Source of the DNA: Modestobacter marinus
Lineage (GTDB): Bacteria > Actinomycetota > Actinomycetes > Mycobacteriales > Geodermatophilaceae
Reading direction: 5' to 3'
DNA length: 64,000 nt
Assembly (NCBI RefSeq): GCF_019799945.1
Contig: NZ_JABGCH010000003.1
Span: 1 to 64,000, forward strand
A model generated the notes under the pieces. That model had not been told where the DNA came from. It saw nothing but the letters and a program-made list of their open reading frames with translations, and made no database searches. Positions 33,756 to 43,225 of this stretch are shown here, piece by piece. The position numbers and the translations under genes are program-made. Position 1 is the stretch's first letter. Each line of letters begins with the position of its first letter.

Positions 33756-34193
33756 TCAGTCCCAGCCGCCGCGCTGCTTCTTGAGCTGGCTGCGCTGCTT
33801 CTTCGCCTGGATCCGCCGCTCCTGGGAGCCGCGGGTCGGCTTGGTGCGGCGGCGGGTGGGGGCGGGCGGCGCCAGCGCGGCCCGCAGGACGGCGGCCAGC
33901 CGGGCCCGCGCGGCCTCCCGGTTGCGCAGCTGCTGCCGGTGCTCGCTCGCCGCGACGGTCAGCACGCCGTCCACCAGCCGTGCGCCCAGCCGCTGCTGCA
34001 GCCGGTCACGCTGGACGTCGGTGAGGCCGGGCAGCTCCAGCGGCGCCACCGACAGCTCGACCCGCGAGTCGGCGGTGTTCACGCCCTGCCCGCCCGGCCC
34101 GGACGAGCGGGAGAACCGCCAGCCGAGCGCGCCGGCCGGGATGACCAGCCGCCCGGTCACCGGCAGGTCGGCGAAGGCGTCATCCCCGGGCAC
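33756..34193 (-). CDS. arfB: alternative ribosome-rescue factor ArfB (GGQ peptidyl-tRNA hydrolase)
   Basis: 145 aa. The catalytic SRSSGPGGQGVNT loop is that of RF-like ribosome rescue proteins (YaeJ/ArfB/ICT1). The basic C-terminal tail (RRRTKPTRGSQERRIQAKKQRSQLKKQR) is the helix that enters the empty mRNA channel of stalled ribosomes. GTG start at 34193 with a GAGG-containing upstream. It is monocistronic. Confidence 0.93.
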   Translation of the reverse strand: MPGDDAFADLPVTGRLVIPAGALGWRFSRSSGPGGQGVNTADSRVELSVAPLELPGLTDVQRDRLQQRLGARLVDGVLTVAASEHRQQLRNREAARARLAAVLRAALAPPAPTRRRTKPTRGSQERRIQAKKQRSQLKKQRGGWD

Positions 34194-34511
34194 GCCCTCA
34201 TCCTCCCTGGTGACTGCGGTGCGGGACCAGCGAGATCCACCGTCCGCGCTGGCAGGCTCCCCTGCTGTGACCCCGCCGGACCGCACCGCCCCCGGCCGCT
34301 GGTGGTCGGCGCCGTCGCGGGCGGCTTGACCGTCCTCGCCGCGCTGGGCGCACCCGTGGTCGTGGAGCGCACCGCCGGAGCCCGGCCGAGTGACCCCGGT
34401 CGGGTGAAGGGCGGCCCGGACCGGCGCCTGCGCGCCCCGCGCCGTCGCCCTCCCCGGTGAACCCCCGCCGTCCCCCTCGCCGGGCCCGTCACTGCGTGTG
34501 ACGCTCGGCGG
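34194..34511 (+). other. intergenic stretch, no confident gene
   Basis: About 318 bases between divergent arfB and a membrane-protein gene. One weak candidate is a plus-strand frame starting GTG near 34303 (VVGAVAGGLTVLAALGAPVV, stop at 34460), about 52 aa with one hydrophobic segment and no clear ribosome-binding site. No tRNA or strong hairpin is seen. Confidence 0.4.
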
Positions 34512-35216
34512 GTGACGCAGGACGCCGCCGCCCGCCTCCACCTCGTGACCGGCAACCACGTGGTGCCCGTCGACGTGGTCGTCGAGCAGCCGGCTCCCGA
34601 GGAGCAGCCGCGACGGACCGCCCTGCTGCGCCGCCCCGTCGGCATGGCCGCGGTCATCGCCGGGCTGACCATCGTCCTCGCGCTGCTCGCCCGGCAGCCG
34701 TGGCAGCTGCCGCAGCGGGCCGGCGGTGGGGTCGCGGACGTCCCGCAGTCGTTGACCTCCTTCCTCGTGCTGTGCGCCGTGCTCTGCGTGTGGCTTGCCG
34801 GACGGCTGGCCCGGCCGGCGAGCACCCTGCGCACCTCCGCCGAGGTGGCCACGTGGTGGGCGATCGTGATCGGCGCCGCCACCGTCTCGCTGGCCGCCGC
34901 CCTGTCGCTCGCGTCCCACGCCGGCACGGGCGAGGAGCCCGAGCACCTGCTGGTGCTCTGCGCGGTGCCGATGGTCCCGGCCGTGCTCACCGGGATCCTG
35001 GCCGGCGAGGACGAGCGGGCCGCCCGGGTCCGGCTGGCCCTGAGCACCGGCGTGGTCACCGTGCCGCTGGGCGTGCTCGGCTGGGCGCTGCTCTCCTCCA
35101 CCTCCGCGGCCGGCCTGGCCGACGTCCTGGCCATGACGGCCATGGCCACAGCTCTGCCGTTCGTCCTCGCGGTGACGTTCGTGGCCGCCGACCGCCGGCA
35201 CCGGCCCGCGGGCTGA
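34512..35216 (+). CDS. hypothetical six-span membrane protein
   Basis: 234 aa. After a 40-residue soluble head there are about six hydrophobic helices (such as AVIAGLTIVLALLA, SFLVLCAVLCVWLAG, WAIVIGAATVSLAAALSLAS and TGVVTVPLGVLGWALL). No family is recognised. GTG start. It lies 20 bases ahead of mmuM and is probably co-transcribed with it. Confidence 0.65.
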   Translation: MTQDAAARLHLVTGNHVVPVDVVVEQPAPEEQPRRTALLRRPVGMAAVIAGLTIVLALLARQPWQLPQRAGGGVADVPQSLTSFLVLCAVLCVWLAGRLARPASTLRTSAEVATWWAIVIGAATVSLAAALSLASHAGTGEEPEHLLVLCAVPMVPAVLTGILAGEDERAARVRLALSTGVVTVPLGVLGWALLSSTSAAGLADVLAMTAMATALPFVLAVTFVAADRRHRPAG

Positions 35217-35235
35217 GCGCGGGCACGATGGGGGC

Positions 35236-36141
35236 ATGACCCCCTCACTCGCCGAGGCACTCGCCCGGGGGACCGTCGTCCTGGACGGCGGGCTGTCCAC
35301 CGAGCTGGAGTCCCGGGGCTGCGACGTCGCCTCGGCGCTGTGGTCGGCTCGGCTGCTGCGCGACGACCCGGGCGCGATCGTCGACGCGCACGCCGCGTTC
35401 GCCGCCGCGGGTGCGCAGGTGCTGACCACCGCCAGCTACCAGGCGACCTTCCCCGGGTTCGCCGCCGCGGGCATCGGTGCCGCGGAGGTGCGGGAGCTGA
35501 TGACCCGGTCGGTGCGGCTGGCCCGCGAGGGTCTGGGCCGGGCGGGGCGCGACGGCTGGGTCGCCGCCTCGGTCGGCCCGTACGGGGCCTTCCTCGCCGA
35601 CGGCTCCGAGTACACCGGCGCCTACGTGGACGACGTGACCATCGCGGAGCTTCGTGCCTTCCACCGCCCACGGCTGGAGGTGCTCACCGCGGCGGGCGCC
35701 GACGTGCTGGCCTGCGAGACGCTGCCGGCGGCGGCCGAGGTGGAGGCGCTGCTGACCGAGCTCGCCGACCTCGGCGTGCCGGCCTGGCTCTCGCTGACCG
35801 CCGTCGTCGGTCCGGACGGCGTGCCCCGCACCCGGCGCGGGGAGCTCCTGGCCGACGTCCTCGGCGCGGCCCGGGACGTCGACGCGGTGATCGCGGTCGG
35901 CGTCAACTGCACCGACCCGGCCGGGATCCCTGCCGCGGTGACCGTGGCGGCCCGGGCGACCGGCAAGCCGGCGGTCGCCTACCCGAACAGCGGCGAGCAG
36001 TGGGACGCCACCGCCCGCCGCTGGACCGGGCAGCCCGGCGTGGGGGACGTCGGCGCCTGGGTCGCCGCCGGGGCGCGGCTGGTCGGCGGGTGCTGCCGGG
36101 TGCGCCCCGCCGACGTCGCGGCGATCGCCGCGGCCCTCTGA
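35236..36141 (+). CDS. mmuM: homocysteine S-methyltransferase
   Basis: 301 aa zinc-dependent enzyme that methylates homocysteine to methionine, typically from S-methylmethionine. Zinc ligands are the Cys in GVNCTDP and the pair in GGCCR near the C-terminus. The N-terminal VLDGGLSTELESRG and the YPNSGE block are family hallmarks. ATG start. The stop directly abuts that of the convergent yidD gene. Confidence 0.93.
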   Translation: MTPSLAEALARGTVVLDGGLSTELESRGCDVASALWSARLLRDDPGAIVDAHAAFAAAGAQVLTTASYQATFPGFAAAGIGAAEVRELMTRSVRLAREGLGRAGRDGWVAASVGPYGAFLADGSEYTGAYVDDVTIAELRAFHRPRLEVLTAAGADVLACETLPAAAEVEALLTELADLGVPAWLSLTAVVGPDGVPRTRRGELLADVLGAARDVDAVIAVGVNCTDPAGIPAAVTVAARATGKPAVAYPNSGEQWDATARRWTGQPGVGDVGAWVAAGARLVGGCCRVRPADVAAIAAAL

Positions 36142-36639
36142 TCAGGCCGGGACCGGGTCCGCGCCGCGCCGCCCACCGGGCCGGCAGCGCAGCAGGCGCC
36201 GCACGGTCAGCCAGCTGCCGCGCAGCGCACCGTGCCGGTCCAGCGCCTCGATCGCGTAGGCGGAACAGGTCGGGGTGAAGTGGCAGCACGGTCCCCGCCG
36301 CGGGCTGACCTCCCGCTGGTAGATCCGCACCGCGGCGACCAGCCGGTCGGCGAGCCGGCCGCCCGGGCTCGCCGCGCGGACCCGCCGCACCGTCGAGGGC
36401 GCGACGAGCAGCATCTCCGTCCCGCACCCGAGCGCCTGCGCGAGGCAGCAGCCTGTGTTGAGGAACAGCAGGTCACGCAGGCAGGAGTCGTCGCTCCGCC
36501 GGTACCCGCGACCGCGCGGCGGCCCGTACCCCGGCCGGCCCCATCCGTAGCCGCGGGGCCCGGGCCGGCCGTAGCCGGGCCCGAAGCCACCACGCCGACG
36601 GCGCGGACCGCCACCGCCCCATCCCCAGACGAAGACCAT
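36142..36639 (-). CDS. yidD: YidD-family membrane-insertion factor with Gly/Arg-rich N-terminus
   Basis: 165 aa. The C-terminal ~75 residues are a complete YidD domain ([31 protein letters not shown] ... RLLRCRPGG). It is preceded by a Gly/Arg/Tyr-rich stretch (about 5-50) and a Cys-rich segment ([23 protein letters not shown]) not found in ordinary YidD. The ATG overlaps the SDR stop as ATGA. It is outside the usual rpmH-rnpA-yidD-yidC locus, so it may be a second copy. Confidence 0.85.
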   Translation of the reverse strand: MVFVWGWGGGGPRRRRGGFGPGYGRPGPRGYGWGRPGYGPPRGRGYRRSDDSCLRDLLFLNTGCCLAQALGCGTEMLLVAPSTVRRVRAASPGGRLADRLVAAVRIYQREVSPRRGPCCHFTPTCSAYAIEALDRHGALRGSWLTVRRLLRCRPGGRRGADPVPA

Positions 36640-37496
36640 CAGAGGATCGGGTTGCCGCCGGTGACGGCCACCCGGGCACCGGACACGTAGCTGGCCTCGT
36701 CGCTGGCCAGCAGCACGTACACCGGGGCCAGCTCGGCCGGTTGCGCGGCCCGGCCCAGGGGCACCTGCTGGCCGAAGCTGGCGACCTTCTCCGGCGGCAT
36801 GGTCGCCGGGATCAGCGGCGTCCACACCGGGCCCGGGGCCACGCTGTTGGCCCGGATCCCCTTGTCGCCGTACATCTGGGCGAGGCTGGCGGTGAAGTTG
36901 GCGATGCCGGCCTTGGTCATCGCGTACGGCGCCAGGTTCGGCCGCGGCATGTCGGAGTTCACCGACGAGGAGTTCACGATCGCCGAGCCGGGCGCCATGT
37001 GGGGGATGGCGTCCTTGCAGAGGACGAACATGGCGGTGAGGTTGGTGGCCACGGTGTGGTCCCACTCCTCGTCGCTGATCTCGTCGAGGGTCTCGTGGGT
37101 CATCTGGAACGCGGCGTTGTTGACCAGGATGTCGATCCCACCGAGCTCCTCCAGCGCCTTCGGGATGATCGTCTTGGCGTGCGCGCGGTCGGAGATGTCG
37201 CCGGGGACCAGCACGCACTTCCGGCCGGCCTCCTCCACGTACTTGGCGGTGTCCCGGGCGTCCTCGTGCTCGTTGAGGTACGAGATGAGGACGTCGGCCC
37301 CCTCGCGGGCGAAGGCGATCGCGACCGCGCGCCCGATGCCGCTGTCCCCACCGGTGATGACCGCCCGCTTGCCGGCCAGCTTCCCCGAGCCGCGGTAGCT
37401 CTCCTCGCCGTGGTCCGGCTTGGGCGTCATCTCGCCGAGGACCCCGGGCGGGGTCTGCTGCTGCTCGGGCTGCGATTCGGGACGGGGTTCGGACAC
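36639..37496 (-). CDS. SDR family oxidoreductase (YhdG/GspA-like, general-stress type)
   Basis: 285 aa. A 45-residue Pro/Gln/Glu-rich lead is followed by a classical [14 protein letters not shown] cofactor motif, NNAA, the catalytic S...YAMTK, and a C-terminal [17 protein letters not shown]. It resembles stress-induced SDRs with an extended N-terminus. The GTG start at 37496 has GGAGGAGA eight bases upstream. The substrate is unknown. Confidence 0.9.
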   Translation of the reverse strand: MSEPRPESQPEQQQTPPGVLGEMTPKPDHGEESYRGSGKLAGKRAVITGGDSGIGRAVAIAFAREGADVLISYLNEHEDARDTAKYVEEAGRKCVLVPGDISDRAHAKTIIPKALEELGGIDILVNNAAFQMTHETLDEISDEEWDHTVATNLTAMFVLCKDAIPHMAPGSAIVNSSSVNSDMPRPNLAPYAMTKAGIANFTASLAQMYGDKGIRANSVAPGPVWTPLIPATMPPEKVASFGQQVPLGRAAQPAELAPVYVLLASDEASYVSGARVAVTGGNPIL

Positions 37497-37771
37497 GTCG
37501 TCTCCTCCGGTCGGCAGGTCGGTGGGGCGTTGCCCCGCGCCTACCCCGGCCGTCCCCAGGTGGAACCCGCACGGCGGACCAGGAGCCGAGCCGTTCGGAT
37601 GCAGCTGTACCCGCGACCGGCGCGCGCCGGGCGCACCCGCCGGCTGGTCAGCGGCACCCTGCGGGCGGGTGAGCTGCGTGCTCGGCCGGCAGCGCAGTGC
37701 CGACGACGCGCTCCGGCTGCTGCGCCACCACTTGGACCGGGTGCTGGGCACGAGAGGCGACTGGCCCCGGA
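37497..37771. other. intergenic stretch without recognised gene
   Basis: First part of a 633-base gap between the SDR gene and the helicase gene. I see no supported coding frame here. The remainder of the gap holds a large hairpin (37772-37840) and one small minus-strand gene (37849-37974). Confidence 0.4.
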
Positions 37772-37840
37772 CGCCCGCGACCCGGGTGGTGCCGAGGAGA
37801 CGCGCCGCTGCGCTCCTCGCCACCACCCGGGTCGCGGGCG
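37772..37840. terminator. 27-bp hairpin downstream of the small minus-strand gene
   Basis: Twenty bases (37772-37791, core CCCGCGACCCGGGTGGTG) pair perfectly with 37821-37840. After a single C/C mismatch, CGAGGAG (37793-37799) pairs with CTCCTCG (37813-37819). It begins eight bases after the stop of the 41-aa gene on the minus strand, so it can terminate it. No T-run follows. Confidence 0.55.
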
Positions 37841-37848
37841 GTCCTTCT

Positions 37849-37974
37849 TCAGGCGGCGCGGGCCACCTGCGTCGCGTGGGCGCCCATCGGCACCCAGCGC
37901 ATCTCGAGGCGGCGCCGGCCACTCCCGTCGGTCACCACGGTCCACCGGCACTCCGGACAGAATCGATCGCGCAT
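37849..37974 (-). CDS. small Cys-pair protein
   Basis: 41 aa: begins MRDRFCPECRWTVVTDGSGRR and ends with HATQVARAA. The start has GGGAGG eight bases upstream and a strong hairpin follows the stop. One CPEC pair suggests half a zinc ribbon, possibly completed by dimerisation. No family is known to me. It is divergent from the helicase gene. Confidence 0.55.
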   Translation of the reverse strand: MRDRFCPECRWTVVTDGSGRRRLEMRWVPMGAHATQVARAA

Positions 37975-38129
37975 CGCAGCCACCTCCCGTTCATCTGTTG
38001 TTCACCTTTCTACTCCCATCGGCTCATCTCATGCGGAACACGAGCTGCCGTTACCGGATCGTGATCAACCGGTCTGCCCGGGGGGCCCGAACGGGAAGCG
38101 CAGCGCGATCGGGCACGCTGTACGACACG

Positions 38130-40679
38130 ATGACCGTCACCGCCCCCCTCCCCCTCCTCGACGACCCCGCCGACCTCACGTCCCTGCGGGCACGCGGCAC
38201 CGACCCCGACGAGCTCTTCGAGTCGTTCGCGACCTGGGCGGCCGCCGGTGGCACGGTGCTCTACCCCGCGCAGGAGGAGGCGCTGATCGAGCTGGTCAGC
38301 GGGGCGAACGTCGTCCTCGCCACGCCCACCGGCTCAGGCAAGTCACTGGTCGCCACCGGCGCGCAGTACGCCGCCCTGGCCGCCGGACGGCGCAGCTACT
38401 ACACCGCGCCGATCAAGGCCCTGGTCAGCGAGAAGTTCTTCGCCCTGTGCGGCGTCTTCGGGGCGGCGAACGTCGGCATGCTCACCGGCGACGCGAGCGT
38501 CAACGCCGGCGCGCCGATCGTCGCCTGCACCGCGGAGGTGCTGGCCAACATCGCGCTGCGCGAGGGCGCGGACGCCGACGTCGGTCTCGTCGTGATGGAC
38601 GAGTTCCACTTCTACGGCGACCCGGACCGCGGCTGGGCGTGGCAGGTGCCGATCGTCGAGTTCCCGAAGGCGCAGTTCCTGCTGATGTCGGCGACCCTCG
38701 GCGACGTCACCCGGCTGCGGGAGGACCTCACCCGCCGCACCGGCCGGCCCACCGCGCTGGTCGCCTCCGCCGAGCGCCCGGTGCCGCTGCACCACTACTA
38801 CGCGACCACGCCGATGCACGAGACGATCGGCGAGCTGCTGGACACCCGGCAGGCGCCGGTCTACGTCGTCCACTTCACCCAGGTCTCGGCGCTGGAACGC
38901 GCCCAGGCGCTGATGAGCGTGAACGTCTGCACCAAGGACGAGAAGCAGGCGATCGCCGACCTGATCGGCGGGTTCCGTTTCTCCTCGGCCTTCGGGACGA
39001 CGCTGTCCCGGCTGGTGCGCCACGGCATCGGGGTGCACCACGCCGGGATGCTGCCCAAGTACCGGCGGCTGGTCGAGCAGCTGGCCCAGGCCGGGCTGCT
39101 CAAGGTCATCTGCGGCACCGACACCCTGGGCGTCGGCATCAACGTGCCGATCCGCACCGTCGTCTTCTCCGCGCTCAGCAAGTACGACGGCACCCGGATG
39201 CGGCTGCTCAGCGTGCGGGAGTTCCACCAGATCGCCGGGCGGGCCGGCCGGGCGGGCTACGACACAGCAGGCACCGTCGTCGTCCAGGCGCCCGAGCACG
39301 AGGTGGAGAACCTCAAGCAGTTCGCGAAGGTCACCGACGACCCGAAGAAGCGCCGCAAGCTGGTCCGCCGCAAGGCCCCCGAGGGCATGGTGCCGTGGAG
39401 CGAGTCGACCATGCGTCGCCTGATCGAGGGCGAGCCCGAGCCGCTGACCAGCCACTTCCACGTGACGACCGGCATGGTGCTCAACGTCGCCGCCCGTCCC
39501 GGTGACCCGGTGGCCGCCATGCGGCACCTGCTGACCGACAACCACGAGCCCCGCAGGCGGCAGCTGCGGCACATCCGCGAGGCCATCGGCATCGCGCGGT
39601 CGCTGATCACCGCCGGGGTGATCGAGCGGCTGGACCAGCCCGACCAGCAGGGCGGGCGGTACCGGCTGACCGTCGACCTGCCCCCGGACTTCCAGCTCAA
39701 CCAGCCGCTGTCGACGTTCGCGCTGGCCGCGATCGAGCTGCTGGACCCGGCCTCGGAGACCCACACCCTGGACGTCGTCTCGGTGATCGAGGCGACCCTG
39801 GACGACCCCCGCCAGGTGCTCGCCGCCCAGCTGAACAAGGCCAAGGCCGAGGCCGTCGCGCAGATGAAGGCCGAGGGCATCGAGTACGAGGAGCGGATGG
39901 AGCTGCTCGAGCAGATCTCCTACCCGAAGCCGCTCGCCGAGCTGCTCGAGCACGCTTTCGACGTGTACCGGCAGGGCAACCCGTGGGCCGCCGACGCGCA
40001 CCTCTCCCCCAAGTCCGTGGTCCGGGACATGTGGGAGAACGCGATGACCTTCCGCGAGTACGTGCACACCTACGGGCTCACCCGTGCCGAGGGCGCGGTG
40101 CTGCGGTACCTGTCCGACGCGGTCAAGGCGCTGCGCTCGGGGGTGCCGGCCGCCGCGCGCACCGACGACGTCACCGACCTGGTCGAGTGGCTCGGCGAGC
40201 TGGTGCGGCAGGTCGACTCCTCCCTGCTCGACGAGTGGGAGCAGCTGACCAGCCCGGACTCCGCGCTGGACGTGCCGGTCGCCGTCCCGGCCCGGCCGCG
40301 ACCGCTCACCGGCAACACCCGGGCGTTCCGCGCGATGGTCCGCAACGCGCTGTTCCGCCGGGTGGAGCTGTTCGCCCGCCGGCGCTGGTACGACCTGGGC
40401 GAGCTGGACGCCGCCTCCGGGTGGGACGCCGACCGCTGGGGCGAGGTGGTGCAGGCCTACTTCGCCGAGCACGACGAGCTGGGCACCGGCGCCGACGCCC
40501 GGGGGCCGGCGCTGCTCATCGTCGACAGCACCGACCCGCGGAACTGGCGGGTCCGGCAGATCCTCGACGACCCGGCCGGCGACCACGACTGGGGCTTCGA
40601 CGTCGAGGTCGACCTGGACGCCTCGGACGAGGAGGGCACGCTCGTGCTGCGCCTGGTCGACGCCGGCCGCCGGGACTGA
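38130..40679 (+). CDS. DEAD/DEAH-box helicase with DUF3516
   Basis: 849 aa superfamily II helicase of the Ski2-like group. Walker A is ATPTGSGKS, Walker B is VVMDEFHFYGD (DEFH), motif III is SATLGD, and motif VI is HQIAGRAGRAGYDTAG. The C-terminal half after KAPEGMVPWSESTMRRL matches the DUF3516 extension typical of actinobacteria. It is probably an RNA helicase in RNA turnover; that is inferred from the family. The ATG start gives a clean N-terminus. Confidence 0.93.
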   Translation: MTVTAPLPLLDDPADLTSLRARGTDPDELFESFATWAAAGGTVLYPAQEEALIELVSGANVVLATPTGSGKSLVATGAQYAALAAGRRSYYTAPIKALVSEKFFALCGVFGAANVGMLTGDASVNAGAPIVACTAEVLANIALREGADADVGLVVMDEFHFYGDPDRGWAWQVPIVEFPKAQFLLMSATLGDVTRLREDLTRRTGRPTALVASAERPVPLHHYYATTPMHETIGELLDTRQAPVYVVHFTQVSALERAQALMSVNVCTKDEKQAIADLIGGFRFSSAFGTTLSRLVRHGIGVHHAGMLPKYRRLVEQLAQAGLLKVICGTDTLGVGINVPIRTVVFSALSKYDGTRMRLLSVREFHQIAGRAGRAGYDTAGTVVVQAPEHEVENLKQFAKVTDDPKKRRKLVRRKAPEGMVPWSESTMRRLIEGEPEPLTSHFHVTTGMVLNVAARPGDPVAAMRHLLTDNHEPRRRQLRHIREAIGIARSLITAGVIERLDQPDQQGGRYRLTVDLPPDFQLNQPLSTFALAAIELLDPASETHTLDVVSVIEATLDDPRQVLAAQLNKAKAEAVAQMKAEGIEYEERMELLEQISYPKPLAELLEHAFDVYRQGNPWAADAHLSPKSVVRDMWENAMTFREYVHTYGLTRAEGAVLRYLSDAVKALRSGVPAAARTDDVTDLVEWLGELVRQVDSSLLDEWEQLTSPDSALDVPVAVPARPRPLTGNTRAFRAMVRNALFRRVELFARRRWYDLGELDAASGWDADRWGEVVQAYFAEHDELGTGADARGPALLIVDSTDPRNWRVRQILDDPAGDHDWGFDVEVDLDASDEEGTLVLRLVDAGRRD

Positions 40680-40776
40680 CGCCCCCGGACTTCGTCCCGA
40701 TCAAGCCCCCGGACGTCGCGGCCATGTGTGCGAGGTCACGTCCGGGGACTGTGACACCCTCGCCGTCGATGCGGCC

Positions 40777-41568
40777 ATGACGGGGTGGGAGATGCTCGCG
40801 GTCGCCGCGGCGGGTCTGGCGGCCGGGTCGATCAACGCCGTCGTCGGCTCGGGCACGCTGGTGACCTTCCCGGTGCTGCTCGCCGTGGGCCTGCCCCCGG
40901 TGACCGCCTCGATCTCCAACTCCCTCGGGCTCGTGCCGGGCAACCTGACCGGCGCGATCGGCTACCGCCGGGAACTGCGTGGTCAGCGGCGGCTGCTGGT
41001 CCGGCTGTTCCCCGCCTCGGTCCTCGGGGCGCTGACCGGGGCCTTCCTGCTCCTGCACCTGCCGGCCGCCGCGTTCGAGACGATCGTGCCGGTGCTCGTC
41101 GGGCTGGCCGTCGTGCTGGTCGCCACCCAGCCGATGCTGCAGCGCGCCCTGGCCCGGCGGCGCGCCCGCGACGGCGTCACCGAGCCCGACCAGCTGCGCC
41201 TGGGCCCCGGCCGGCTGGCCGCGCTGCTTGCCGGCGCGTACGCCACCGGCACCTACGGCGGGTACTTCGCCGCCAGCCAGGGGGTGCTGCAGATCGGCAT
41301 CTTCGGTCTGCTGCTGCCCGAGTCGCTGCAGCGGCTCAACGCGATCAAGAACGTGCTGACCTTCGGCGTCAACGCCGTGGCGGCGCTGGCCTACGTGGTC
41401 GTGGCCAGCGACCGGCTGGACTGGACGGCGGCCGCGCTGGTCGCCGCCGGGTCGGTGGTCGGCGGGTACCTGGGGTCGACCGTGGGCCGGCGGCTGCCTC
41501 CGGTGGTGCTCCGGACGGCGATCGTGCTGCTCGGGCTCGTCGCGATCGGCGTGCTGCTGAGCCGATGA
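40777..41568 (+). CDS. TauE/SafE-family anion exporter (first of pair)
   Basis: 263 aa with about eight hydrophobic spans and the duplicated TauE motifs: GSINAVVGSGTLVTFPVLLAVGLPPVTASISN in the first half and YATGTYGGYFAASQGVLQIGIFGLLL in the second. The family exports sulfite, sulfoacetate or related anions; the substrate is unknown. The ATG at 40777 is chosen over an upstream frame extension. Its stop overlaps the next start (ATGA). Confidence 0.88.
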   Translation: MTGWEMLAVAAAGLAAGSINAVVGSGTLVTFPVLLAVGLPPVTASISNSLGLVPGNLTGAIGYRRELRGQRRLLVRLFPASVLGALTGAFLLLHLPAAAFETIVPVLVGLAVVLVATQPMLQRALARRRARDGVTEPDQLRLGPGRLAALLAGAYATGTYGGYFAASQGVLQIGIFGLLLPESLQRLNAIKNVLTFGVNAVAALAYVVVASDRLDWTAAALVAAGSVVGGYLGSTVGRRLPPVVLRTAIVLLGLVAIGVLLSR

Positions 41569-42326
41569 CCGTCGAACACGTCCTCCTGCTCCTCGCCGCC
41601 GGGGTGGCCGCCGGACTCATCGGCAGCATGGCCGGCCTCGCCTCCCTGTTCAGCTACCCGGCGCTGCTGGCCACCGGCATCCCGCCGGTGTCGGCGAACG
41701 TCACGAACACCGTCGCCCTGGTGCTCAGCGGCGTCGGGGCGGTGAGCGCCTCCCGCCCGGAGCTGGCCGGGCAGCGCCGGCGGATGGTCCGCCTCGGCGC
41801 CGCCGGTGTGCTGGGCGGCGCGACGGGGGCCGCCCTGCTCCTGCTGACCCCGGCGGAGGCGTTCGAGAAGGTCGTCCCGTTCCTCATCGGCGGCGCGGCG
41901 ATCGCGATCCTGGTGCAGCCGTCCCCGCGGGAGCTGGCCGCGGAGGGGGCGCGGCACCCGCACCGCGACCACTGGGGCCTGACCGCCGGCACCTACCTGA
42001 TCGGCATCTACGGCGGCTACTTCGGCGCCGCGGCGGGCGTGCTGATGCTGGCCATGTTCCTGCTGGTCACCGGCGAGGGTGTGCCGAAGGCGAACGCGCT
42101 GCGCAACGTCGTCCTCGGGCTGGCCAACGGCGTCGCGGCACTCGCCTACGCCTTCCTCGCCGACGTGGCCTGGCTGGCCGCCCTGCCGCTGGCGGTCGGC
42201 CTGTTCGCCGGCGGGCGGCTGGGCCCCGGCGTCGTGCGCCGGGTACCGCAGCTGCTCCTGCGCCGGGTCATCGCCGTCCTCGGGCTGGGCCTGGCCGTCC
42301 ACCTGGGGGTCGACGCGTTCCGCTGA
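41565..42326 (+). CDS. TauE/SafE-family anion exporter (second of pair)
   Basis: 253 aa, the same layout as the preceding gene: GLIGSMAGLASLFSYPALLATGIPPVSANVTN, then TYLIGIYGGYFGAAAGVLMLAMFLLV. The ATG overlaps the upstream stop, so the two are translated together. Co-translation of two different members suggests a heteromeric transporter or a recent divergence after duplication. Confidence 0.88.
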   Translation: MTVEHVLLLLAAGVAAGLIGSMAGLASLFSYPALLATGIPPVSANVTNTVALVLSGVGAVSASRPELAGQRRRMVRLGAAGVLGGATGAALLLLTPAEAFEKVVPFLIGGAAIAILVQPSPRELAAEGARHPHRDHWGLTAGTYLIGIYGGYFGAAAGVLMLAMFLLVTGEGVPKANALRNVVLGLANGVAALAYAFLADVAWLAALPLAVGLFAGGRLGPGVVRRVPQLLLRRVIAVLGLGLAVHLGVDAFR

Positions 42327-42388
42327 CCTGGCATGAGGTGGGTCCCGGCTGGGCAGTCGCAGGGGCGCCACCAGCCGAGGAGGGATCG

Positions 42389-43129
42389 ATGAGCGGACCA
42401 GCCGGTGAGCGGTTCGAGCGCGCGCTGCACTCGCTGCCCCCACCCGAGCTCCGCGGGCCGGAGATGCTCCCGACCCGGCTGGCACGCGCCGCGGTGGCGG
42501 CACTGCCCGTGGACGGCGCCGGGCTGAGCATCCACGCGATTGACGGGATGCGCACGCCCATCGGCGCGAGCGACCGCCGCGCAGCCGACGCCGAGCGGCT
42601 CCAGTTCACCCACGGCGCCGGGCCCTGCATCCGGGCCCACGACGACGGCGAGATGATCCGCTTCGACGAGGGGGACATCGCCCGCAACTGGCCGACGCTG
42701 CACGAGTCCCTGGTCGAGGAGACCCACTTCCGGGCGGTGCTGTCGGTCCCGCTGCTGCCGCCGCTCGGCCCGCTGGTGGTGCTCGACCTCTACGTCCGGG
42801 AGCCGGACCGGCTGGCCACGGTGGACCGCCGCGAGGTCGAGGACGTCACCGTCGGGGTCACCCGGGCGATGGTGAGCGCGACCATCGGCGGACCGGACGG
42901 CGCCCGCCGCTGGTGGGAGGGCCCCGACGCGCTGCGCCGGGCCCGGGTGTGGCAGGCCACCGGGCTGATCAACGTGGCGCTGCGCGTGGACACCGCCGAC
43001 GCCCTGGCGATGCTCAAGGCGCACGCCTTCGCCACCGGCCGGGTGGTGGACGACGTCGGGGACGACCTGGTCGAGGGCCGGCTCTCCCTGGAGACGCTGC
43101 GCAACGCCGGGGAGGGCCGGCGCGCCTGA
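42389..43129 (+). CDS. GAF and ANTAR domain-containing regulator
   Basis: 246 aa. A GAF sensor domain (about 30-165) is followed by a C-terminal ANTAR domain (about 185-240: RRARVWQATGLINVALRVDTADALAMLKAHAFATGR). ANTAR proteins bind two-hexaloop RNA and prevent termination. The sensor has no visible haem or FeS motif. ATG with GAGGAGGG five bases upstream. The RNA targets are not visible locally. Confidence 0.9.
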   Translation: MSGPAGERFERALHSLPPPELRGPEMLPTRLARAAVAALPVDGAGLSIHAIDGMRTPIGASDRRAADAERLQFTHGAGPCIRAHDDGEMIRFDEGDIARNWPTLHESLVEETHFRAVLSVPLLPPLGPLVVLDLYVREPDRLATVDRREVEDVTVGVTRAMVSATIGGPDGARRWWEGPDALRRARVWQATGLINVALRVDTADALAMLKAHAFATGRVVDDVGDDLVEGRLSLETLRNAGEGRRA

Positions 43130-43225
43130 GCCCCGGCCGTCGGGCGATGAGGCCGGCGGATGGCGATGAGCGCGGCGGGCGGTGGCGGTCCTAGGAACGA
43201 CCGGCCGCCGTCCCGAGGAGCCCCC

